Source: Hoplostethus atlanticus (taxonomy: Eukaryota > Chordata > Actinopteri > Trachichthyiformes > Trachichthyidae). From it: a stretch of 64,000 nt of DNA. A program made the translations under genes and the position numbers. Location: NCBI GenBank assembly GCA_034670405.1, contig JAXDDX010000222.1:372001-436000 (forward strand), in the 5' to 3' direction. The notes below the pieces were generated by a model, which ran no database searches, was not told the DNA's origin, and was given only the letters and a program-made list of their open reading frames with translations. Positions 56,001 to 64,000 of the stretch are shown here, piece after piece (the stretch's first letter is position 1; each line of letters starts with the position of its first letter).

Positions 56001-59000
56001 CACAAGGAATGCAATCCTTCAACTCAAACTCATTACTTACTATTGCTGTTGCTTTGGCTGTCTCAAAAATGCGGTTTTGTTTGAAAGGTTTACCTGTGGC
56101 ATGCATATTCATCATTACCTGTTTCCATTGCTGCAGCTTGACTGCCCTCGCATCACTGAAATAACTTTAGAAGTTTACAAAGACCTTTCACAAAGCAGGT
56201 TGAAATTCTGTCTCTATGCACCTAGAGGTATAGAGAGACTTTTCAATTCATTATGGTCCTTTTACATCATTATAGTGACCAGGATTGTTTGCCGTTTGTT
56301 GACTTCAATATTTAGTGGCGTCAAATATATTCCAAAATTGGAGTGTACAATTTAGACACTACATAAAAATGGCTAATGCACTTCAACTTAGAGAGTGAGC
56401 AGTATCAGTCAGAGCCTAATAATCTGCGTATCACTGTCACAAGTAATGTGTAATGGAGGGAGGAAAGAAATGAGAGTAGAAAGGCAACTTTTACAGATAG
56501 GCCCTACCTTCACAGTGCAGCCCAGTGTTGTCCAGGGAGTAGCCATGCTGACAGTCACAGCTGAAGCTACCGGGTGAATTCTGACAGATGCCTTTACTGC
56601 CACAGAGAAAGGGCTCTGCTGCACACTCATTATTGTCTGGGAGAGACATTACAATGAACTTAGAGACAGATAGCTTTTCTTTTCTCTTGAGGGGACTGTT
56701 TTTCCCCTTAAGGATGGAAAGGACAAATCTTGGATAAAGGTAAAACATAAATACATTACACTTATGATTATAATCCCTACTACTACTACTACTACTACTA
56801 CTACTAACAATAACAGCAAAAATAATAATGCATGCCCACTTCCTTTCCAGGTTGAAAGTCATAAAATCATTTTCCTTTTATAGTACATTCATAAATAATA
56901 ATACTTGAATGCTCAACATTTACCTATACAGGCAGTGTGGTGCTGGGTGAAACCAGGAGGACACTTGCAAGTAAAACCTCCAACAGTGTTCACACATAGG
57001 AATTGGCAGTTATGCCTCCTGGTCTGGCATTCATCCAGATCTGTGGAACAGGAGGCAGGGAAAATCTCAGACCACACACACACCATACAGCATTATACTG
57101 CTCTCACAAACCTCATTACATCCCATCACAGTAGCCACTTGCTATAATCCCTCTAAATGGACGGTGAATCGTTATCATGTTCACTTCATCCTACAATATG
57201 TTCAATGTTTATCTGCTGTTTTCATATGGTGAAATTTGATGTTTTTCATGTTGTTAAATGGGTCCAAAGATAATAATCAGTAATTACTTCCTGACCATAT
57301 TGACAGAGAGGCCTACATGCTTAGAAAAGCACAGGTCACAATTAATTGTAATTGTAAATTGAAATATCTCTGGTTTCAAAATGTCCAGTTACTTTTCCTA
57401 CACCCACTTTCACACACAAGGAAATACAGTAGTTGTAATAGTATTCACCCCTTAGCCCAAATTCATTGGGCTTTCTAGTGTTAAACTCCTGAGTTAATGT
57501 TGCATAGTAATTGATTTAATTAACATTTTAAATGAATCGTTTTGCTATGTACTCTGATATTCTGAAATGCTGTTTGTGGTGTGTAGTAAGGCAGAGACTA
57601 TTTGTCTTAACAATTTTCCGATTACAGTTTTCACTCTAATTCAATAAAATTTCCTTTCATAAAACTGTGAATTATGGGAGATATACTTTTCCTGTACCTT
57701 TACATGTCCTGCCATCCTGTTGAAGCAGGTATCCCCGAGGACAAGAGCAGATGTAGCTTCCTTCTGTGTTCTTACAGATGAAGTTGCATGGCTTGGGAGA
57801 CATGGTGCACTCATCTAGGTCTGAAGTGCAATACCATTAGCATAGCCATGTGCACACTAAAGTAAGTAAGGCAGCAAATGCTATTTCATCTTCACTTGAG
57901 GATTAAAAAATACCAATATTTTCAAATGGTACATTTGGTTCCATTCTAAAAGTCATAATATTCATTTAGAAAAAAAAAATGTTAAGATGTTTATTGCCTG
58001 ATTTTTCAGAAATATTTGTTAGTTAAACCTGCACTATGTAACTTTCTGTAATTCAGTCGTTGGCAGCCCCAAGTGCCAGCGAGAGCTAACTGTTTGTTTG
58101 AGGACTTCACTATCCTTAGGTTTCTGTAGCGATAGCCGAGGCGTTAGCTCGCTCACTGCTGTTTCAGAGCTGTGTGCATTACGCTTGTAAGTTTGGATTC
58201 GAAAACTTTCCCCCATTGTACCTTGCGACTCCAAAACTTCATTGGGGTGAATGGAGCGGGCTCAATGAAGGGGGAGGGGCCAGTCTTCTCTGTCACAACC
58301 CCACTTCATGAACTAGACTGATAAGGTGCTTGTATTTTTACATAAAAAAGTTACAGAATTCAGTTTTTAGTTTATAGTAACTAGTCACATCACAATTCAA
58401 CTTAGGAGTGAGTTGACACCAATGAGCTATGTCACAAGGTATCACCCACCTCACTCTAACAGCTTCAATATTATATCAGAAATCAAAGCAGCAGTTTTTT
58501 CCGATAGTTGAATTTGCTTTTATAAGACCCTCTCATTTACATGAATACTCTAGAACAAGCAAGGTATAGTAACAGTGGTATGTTTGTGTTACCGACGCAG
58601 GCTGTTCCAGTGATGGTGGTTATGTAGCCCAGGTTACAGTGGCAGTGGTAGGAGCCCATGGTGTTGATGCACCTACCATTTGTACATACATCTGGGATCA
58701 CCGTACATTCATCTAGATCTGCATCAGCAAAACAGGAGAAAGAAACATTCAACATTTGACAACCGTACACACCTTGCACCGGCGAAGTGGCAATTTTGTT
58801 TGTTCAGTAATTTCATGGATTGCTATGACATCGCTTCCACTGGGACGTGGAGTGCACTAGAGGGGAGTATCAATACAAATGGGATGGCACAGTGCAATTT
58901 ACAGTGGAGGAAATAAGTATTTGATTCCCTGCTGATTTTGCAATTTTACCCACTTACAAAGAAATGAGCGGTCTATAATTTTAATAGTAGGTCTATTTTA

Positions 59001-62000
59001 ACAGTGAGAGATAGAATATCAACAAAAAAAAACAAACAAAAAAAACGCATTAAATAACAGTTATAAGTTGATTTGCATTTCATCAAGGGAAATAAGTATT
59101 TGACCCCCTACTGACCAGCAAAAATTCTGGCTCCCACAGACGGGTTATGTGCCCACGAGGCACACAGATTAGTCCTCTCGGCTTTCCTCTCGGCTTAAGA
59201 AAGTACTCCTAATCTCAACTGGTTACGTGTATGATGGATGGGGCCATGTACTTCTCCCAAGCCTCCTCAGAATCATTCAGGTTTTCATTGGCAAACCTCA
59301 GACGGTTATTTTGTCTTTCTTCCATTTACGAATAATCGCACCAACAGTTGTCTCCTTTTCACCAAGCTGCTTGCCGATGGTCTTGTAGCCCACTCCAGCC
59401 TTGTGCAGGTCTACAATCTTGTCCCTGACGTGCTTAAACAGATCTTTGGTCTTGCCCATGGTGGTGAAGTTGAAGATACGAAGTGTGATTCTTTGGACAG
59501 GTTTTGTGCATACACGTAACCAGTTGAGATTAGGAGTACTTTCTTAAACCGAGAGGAAAGCCGAGAGGACTAATCTGTGTGCCTCGTGGGCACATAACCC
59601 GTCTGTGGGAGCCAGAATTCTTGCTGGTCAGTAGGGGGTCAAATACTTATTTCCCTCGATGAAATGCAAATCAACTTATAACTATTATTTAATGTGTTTT
59701 TCGGGATTTTTTTGTTGATATTCTATCTCTCACTGTTCAAATAAACCTACCATTAAAATTATAGACCACTCATTTCTTTCTAAGTGGGCAAAATTGTGAA
59801 ATCGGCAGGGGATCAAATACTTATTTCCCCCACTGTATGTGCAAGTTCATAGAGGTTTGTAGAGGAAGAAGAGAACTGCAGTCTGTGCCGGGCTAAATTA
59901 AGGCATGATTCTTACCAATATTTGTCATCCACAACTGCTTGTAGGATGTGAAAGGGCCATCCCTTTCGGTTGACAAAAACCCAATAGATACATATTTAGA
60001 TCTGTGCTGCAGGTGCACACCCAAAATATAATCTTTGCTGCAGGTGCATACCCAAATATGCCAGCACCTGTGCTTGCACCTTGATTCAAGAAAATAGGGC
60101 ACTGTGAGGTACATTCTTTATTTACTCAAACAGATGTAATGTTTTCATAGTTATGAAAGAGAATGAGATGAGAATGTAAGAAATCATACGTATCAGCTGC
60201 CTACACAACACATTTTCCAGTGTTAAGTACAACAATTATTTTGAGTTGATATGGCTCTGGGACAGCTGTAATTTAACAGTTAAATTAACACTGATTATTT
60301 TGCATAAGTGTAGAAGTTACACTATCTTGGAGAAAAGTTTCTCACCTTCCCAGCGTATTGGCCTTCTTGTAGGGCTCTATTAGCCAACTGGACTTGGAAA
60401 AAAAGATGTGCTCTCAGCCCTTCCACCACTTACCTGTGCCGTCAGTGGTGTAACCAGAACCATGGGGGCATAGACTCTTGTAATGAATGGTGCCGGGAAA
60501 CGGGCAGAGCTCACACTGATTGCCCCAGCCTCGGCCCCCATTACAGCAGCATTGGGACTTGGCGGAGGGAGTGCGGCTGCTGGAGGACATCTGACACATG
60601 GTCTGTAGCACCTCAGTGAAGCAGAAACCCTCCCGAATGTCTTGAGCAAAAGGAGATGGCAAAAAGAGCAGGCCAGACAACTTTTAATCACAATATTTAC
60701 CAGTGTAACAGACCAGCATATTGCACTGCAAAATATTGTGAACGTAGCAAGTTCTTACAGGTTTGTTACCTCACTGTAAGGCAACATAAATAATTGATTA
60801 TTTAGTGTCATAATATCATATTTTATTCAGATATGTACAGGTCAGCATCGGTATATTTGTCTATAAAGGAAACAGTATTGAATAATATAGGTTATATTAG
60901 CGTTAATTTAGCAGTAATTAACAAGTGAGTAGATCTGTAACTGCACGTTAATGATAATTAATTTAGGATCATGATACTGAAATTTACAATATTAAAGTTA
61001 TGGTGTATTTTTGATTAAATTAGCTGCTTATGAAAGTAATTAAATTAATGCTTTGTGTACTTTTCACAAATCAGGAAGCTGTGTTGCTGGTCTCTGGCTT
61101 TTAGAAGCATAAACTTTAAAAGAGTTGACAGGAATTTAAATAATCTACCATGGTTTTCCTTTCACTTATAATAAAGCCCTCAATACGTGACAGAAAAACC
61201 TAGATGGTGGTATCTAGGAGGATTACAGGCTTGTAAATTTATATATTACCTTAAAAGGGTCTAAAGAACTAACCCAGGGCATAACTAAGTACTGAATATT
61301 ACAAGGTGATGCACAGGACAAGAAGATGTAACAACTACTCCTACCTAGACACTGGGTCCTTGTGGAGTCGGGCTTGTAGCCGTCATCGCATTTACATATG
61401 TAGCTGCCGATGGTGTTAACACAGTGGCCATTCACACAGATCCCCGGCTTGGTACGACACTCGTTCTCATCTGGGTGTAGGGAGGGTGTTCAAGATTAAA
61501 AAAAAAATAGAAATGAATGATGAAGATGAAGAAAAGGATATGGACAAACATTTCATCCTGTTTTGAGGTTTTATTGAAGCTCTTATTTCACCGCAATGAT
61601 AGTAAAATTATATGATACACATTTAATCGATAAACCTCTGTGGCTTTGTTGTCATATTCATTTACTGTGGTATTGGTCTCCTGACAACATTCATGTCGAT
61701 ATGTATTGTGAAACTGTGTAATGTAAAAGGAAAATGGTTGAGCAAATGCATAGCTGGGAGCAAGCAGCAAGATGTGCTAAGGAAGTTGCTCAGGCTAAGC
61801 AGTAAGCAGAGACAGTGGTTGAAGTGTAGAGAGGAGGAAGCTGGAGGGAGTTGTGGAGCATGGAGGCAAGGCGTATTAGGTTCATTATAGGAGCGTGCTT
61901 ACCCCTCCTCAAAACCTTAGCCAATGGATAGGTAAAGACCCCGCAGGGCCCTTATCTTCAGGCGCTACACTCAGGCATATTCTGTCATGTAAACAAAACA

Positions 62001-63404
62001 AGTCTCTCCCAAGGACAATACACTTGGAGACACAATCAGGTGTTGAAGGATCTACCGGCCGTAAATCAAGAGTAAACAAATAGAAATTAATTCATCAGCT
62101 ATGTGAAAGCAATGTCAGAGGCAGCGGAGGGGGCCAGTTAGTGACATTGGTTGAGGAGGGACACGGTTTGGGGTACAAACTAGCTAAAGTAGGGGACTTA
62201 GTTCCATAGGTAATGAAATATGTAATAAAGTCTATGGAGTATGAAGTCTATCATTTGCAGATCCTATGTGGATAGCTGGCCAGCTGAGCAGGCCTTGGCA
62301 TCCATTGCAGAGCTGCCAAGCCGGCAGGGTCAGCCGGTGCATTAGCTTAGCCTAGCAAATACAATGTGATTGTCTGGAATGATGCACAGGCCCAGACAAT
62401 CACTCGGCATTCATTTCCTAGTGTAGGGAATTGTTAAGGAGGCTAGTCTAGTGTAGAGCTGACTATCTTATGTTATAGCATAGTATCCTAATTCAACAAA
62501 ACATCTATGATGTCAGGTGCCCACCTGGTCTATGGCACAAGGGATAACTACATCATGTCCTGTGTACTGGTAAATTGATGTCTCTCTACCAGAGGCATCA
62601 ATTTATCGAGACCGAGATCAATCTTGTCATCCCAATCTTGAAAAATAAAATGTTTTTCATGTTGATTCTTTAAAGGCAAGGCACCACAAGGGAATAGGAT
62701 AAAAAATAAATTATTTCAATCCTATCAGAAAGAAATTTTAGGTGTTGAATATGGACACAAGTACAATCACTTTTTATATTATGACTTCTATTTATTATAT
62801 GTGTTATTATTATAGTCAAATCACATTTCATAAAATGTGTGCATTTGCATATCAGTTACATGTTTTTTCTTGTTTCATTCTTAAATATCTAAGTAGTTGG
62901 TAATTTAAAGAGGAATTTGTAAAACAAAAAATACTTGTTTTTTAAATGAATTATTTACAAAATATGTAAAAGAAAATAAAAAATAAAAAATAAAAAATAA
63001 AGATATAAAAAAAGCCTCTGTAAATTACCAGATATTTCGTTAAAAAGCAGCAGGTCAAATTTGGGGTTTGCAGGGATTATGGCATTTTGAGAAGATGAGA
63101 AGTAAAATGTTATATTTTGTGCTTGGTGAACTTCATGCAGCTAGTATAAAAACATAGAAACTAACTATTTATAACATAAATTACCATTTTTAGGAGTTTT
63201 TCGTTATTCTCATTGAGTGTCTAAGGTTTGCGACTATACAAATAAAGCTGACAGTGGAGAACAGTTGCTTACCCTGACACCCTCTGTTGTCATAGTGACG
63301 GACCATCCCGGGAGGACACACACACATAAATGTACCAATGATGTTTTTGCAGATCATGTCTCTGGAGTCACAGTCATGGAGTCCCTGGGAACACTCATCC
63401 AGAT
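52660..63404 (-). CDS. fbn2: Fibrillin (fibrillin-2-like), last 11 coding exons; 5' partial
   Basis: Secreted, calcium-binding glycoprotein that polymerises into extracellular microfibrils; TB domains bind latent TGF-beta complexes and growth factors. The 11 exons join in frame to 616 residues. In order these are a cbEGF, a cbEGF, a TB/8-Cys domain, four cbEGFs, one cbEGF, a fused pair of cbEGFs, a unique region with furin site RNRR, and the C-terminal propeptide ending in RIQLQ. Domain order and exon phases match the C-terminal quarter of vertebrate fibrillins exactly. The gene continues beyond the right edge. Fibrillin-2 is preferred over fibrillin-1 because the gene lies tail to tail with slc12a2, as in human. 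Residues alone do not settle this. Confidence 0.93.
53286..53445 (-). CDS. fbn2: fbn2 exon with furin site
   Basis: 160 bp, phase 2 to 0. [38 protein letters not shown] and [13 protein letters not shown] (53313-53324) is the furin-type site that releases the C-terminal propeptide; the sequon N-E-T follows directly. Acceptor is GTGAAG, not pyrimidine-rich; the AG nearer the Met would put a stop in frame. Confidence 0.92.
53590..53665. repeat. Dispersed cgatat repeat end
   Basis: agcccaatatcggccccata tatcgg ... gtattggtgtaaccctag is a common fish repeat terminus, also seen near 32265-32320 and 31520. In the fbn2 intron between 53446 and 53682. Confidence 0.5.
53683..53917 (-). CDS. fbn2: fbn2 exon: two cbEGF domains
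   Basis: 235 bp, phase 1 to 2. [33 protein letters not shown], then [19 protein letters not shown] and [19 protein letters not shown]. Each has the D-x-[DN]-E-C calcium motif. Two domains in one exon, unlike the single-domain phase 1-1 exons before it; the outgoing phase 2 fits the next exon. Confidence 0.95.
54457..54576 (-). CDS. fbn2: fbn2 exon: cbEGF
   Basis: 120 bp, phase 1 to 1. [40 protein letters not shown]. Six cysteines, calcium motif DVDE, and the CxNxxxxYxC hydroxylation pattern. The intron to the next exon upstream (54577-56507) holds no recognised gene. Confidence 0.96.
56508..56636 (-). CDS. fbn2: fbn2 exon: cbEGF
   Basis: 129 bp, phase 1 to 1. [43 protein letters not shown]. 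Asn in the second calcium-motif position, as in the human orthologous domain. Acceptor TCTCCCAG, donor GTAGGG. Confidence 0.96.
56777..56806. repeat. (CTA)n trinucleotide run
   Basis: About ten CTA units in a fbn2 intron, about 140 bp upstream (in gene direction) of the cbEGF exon at 56636. Confidence 0.9.
56924..57040 (-). CDS. fbn2: fbn2 exon: cbEGF
   Basis: 117 bp, phase 1 to 1. [39 protein letters not shown]. Closely follows the human domain ([10 protein letters not shown]...GFTQHHT). Confidence 0.97.
57698..57820 (-). CDS. fbn2: fbn2 exon: cbEGF
   Basis: 123 bp, phase 1 to 1. [41 protein letters not shown]. Human counterpart has [16 protein letters not shown]. Confidence 0.97.
58026..58385. 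mobile_element. Non-autonomous DNA element (MITE-like)
   Basis: Left end aacctgcactatgtaacttt and right end (58349-58370, aagttacagaattcag) are roughly inverse, with a non-coding interior. The opening is a recognisable teleost repeat end. It sits in the intron between the cbEGF exons at 57820 and 58593. Target duplication not found. Confidence 0.5.
58593..58718 (-). CDS. fbn2: fbn2 exon: cbEGF after the TB domain
   Basis: 126 bp, phase 1 to 1. [42 protein letters not shown]. Matches the human domain following the last TB domain (IHDVC...GSYHC). Confidence 0.97.
58902..59835 (-). mobile_element. Tc1-like transposon, IR/DR type, internally deleted
   Basis: 934-bp element flanked by TA on both sides (58900-58901, 59836-59837). 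Terminal inverted repeats of about 330 bp (58902-59230 and 59507-59835) each carry two copies of aaataagtatttgaycccc, one at the outer and one at the inner part, the IR/DR arrangement of Tc1 elements. The middle holds only the start of the transposase on the - strand. The arms are well preserved, so the insertion is fairly young. It lies inside a fbn2 intron, in the same direction as fbn2. Confidence 0.93.
59298..59459 (-). pseudogene. Tc1 transposase N-terminal stub
   Basis: 53 residues starting [20 protein letters not shown] and ending [15 protein letters not shown], the first helix-turn-helix of a Tc1 transposase. A stop follows. Nearby pieces ([20 protein letters not shown] on the same strand) show that the middle and most of the catalytic part have been deleted, so it is inactive. 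Confidence 0.9.
60434..60640 (-). CDS. fbn2: fbn2 exon: TB (8-Cys) domain
   Basis: 207 bp, phase 1 to 1. [59 protein letters not shown]. Eight cysteines including the CCC triplet that defines TB domains. Human counterpart starts REGYCFTEVLQNMCQ. Confidence 0.97.
61345..61470 (-). CDS. fbn2: fbn2 exon: cbEGF before the TB domain
   Basis: 126 bp, phase 1 to 1. [42 protein letters not shown]. Human counterpart reads DENECQTKPGICENGRC. Confidence 0.97.
61471..63272 (-). other. fbn2: fbn2 intron
   Basis: 1.8 kb. Contains the second copy of the repeat shared with intron 25 of slc12a2 (about 61825-62575) and an A-rich run of AAAAAT units near 62970-63000. No exon seen. Confidence 0.65.
63273..63404 (-). 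CDS. fbn2: fbn2 exon: cbEGF (first in window)
   Basis: 132 bp, phase 1 to 1. [44 protein letters not shown]. Human counterpart DEDECEEGKHDC...GTYMC. Further 5' exons lie past the right edge. Confidence 0.95.
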
Positions 63405-63619
63405 CTGAAGAGAAAGGGATGGACCAAATGAACTGAATCTTGTCCAGTAGTTGAGATTTACTACAGTACTCACTTACAGTACTACACTTACCATTAAACA
63501 AATCTGAATCTGTACTCTCTGTACATGTTATCTACATCTGTAAATTGAATATATTTTCAGGCAACAACTCACGTATTGATTGACATTATGAGAATAAAAT
63601 GTAAATGCGATTTAGTTTG

Positions 63620-63960
63620 GCGTCAGGGCCCTGTTGCATCACCCTCCTCTTAACTCCCTTAGCCAGCCGAGTGAGGCAGGAAGCGATCGGCAGTAATCCC
63701 CCATAGGGGGACTAGAAGACAGAGCCCGCAGGTGGATGCTGGGGTGGTGGTGGGGCGAGCTTCATTGGCAAGCATAAACTGCCGTAGCGAAGCACGGTGT
63801 GCAGGGTGGCGGCAGCAGAGAGTGAGCAGTGAGAGTGTGGCAGCTTAAATAGACCGCGCAATTATGGTGGCGACGCAGGCGCATCAGCTGGCGCATCAGC
63901 TGACGCATCACCTGACTGCTGTACCCCTCGAGTGTGTTGCCAGAAATAGCTCCGCAGGCT
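63620..63960. repeat. GC-richer block with short tandem gcatcagctg units
   Basis: A sharply GC-richer stretch than its surroundings, with cgatcggcagtaatccccca, a run of GGTGG units, and three near-copies of the 12-mer gcgcatcagctg at about 63879-63914. Probably the end of a dispersed element; no family recognised and no open frame. Confidence 0.4.
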
Positions 63961-64000
63961 TTGCTCCATTGATAATATAGATTTTTACAGCGCTTACATA

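Overview
This is nuclear DNA from a ray-finned (teleost) fish. Vertebrate multi-exon genes with GT-AG introns are spread through AT-rich, repeat-laden sequence, and the mobile elements (Tc1-like transposons with long terminal inverted repeats, fragments of Jockey-group LINEs, short non-autonomous DNA elements) are typical of teleosts. The species cannot be fixed from the window. No bacterial or viral genes and no RNA genes were recognised.

Two genes face each other tail to tail. On the + strand, about 10.84-46.4 kb holds 26 coding exons, terminating at a stop codon, of the Na-K-2Cl cotransporter NKCC1 (slc12a2). The exons join in frame into 968 residues covering the end of the N-terminal tail, all 12 transmembrane segments and the whole C-terminal regulatory domain. 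By comparison with the 27-exon human gene these are exons 2-27. Exon 1 (start codon and N-terminal regulatory tail) lies left of the window, so the first 10.8 kb is read as intron 1. On the - strand, from 63.4 kb down to 52.66 kb, are the last 11 coding exons of a fibrillin, best fbn2: cbEGF domains, one TB/8-Cys domain, a furin site (RNRR) and a 133-residue C-terminal propeptide. The convergent pair matches human SLC12A2-FBN2 on 5q23, which supports both names.

Layout: 1-10.8 kb, intron 1, with a 47-bp perfect hairpin, a transposon-like fragment and a nested MITE. 10.8-42.8 kb, NKCC1 coding exons; intron 4 carries a broken LINE at 16.4-18.2 kb and introns 11 and 15 carry the same repeat in opposite orientation. 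42.8-46.4 kb, 3' UTR. 46.4-52.66 kb, intergenic sequence and probable fbn2 3' UTR, with Tc1 and LINE remnants. 52.66-64 kb, fbn2 exons, with a Tc1 element (58.9-59.8 kb) in one intron.

The genes are neighbours but not functional partners: NKCC1 loads Na+, K+ and Cl- into cells (secretory epithelia, inner ear, gill), while fibrillin-2 is a secreted microfibril protein. The most interesting points concern RNA processing. Exon 21, the exon skipped in mammals and carrying a dileucine, uses a GC instead of a GT donor followed by decoy acceptors. Exon 20 has a 28-C tract directly against its acceptor AG. Inverted repeat copies bracket exons 12-15. I found no convincing new multi-gene system.
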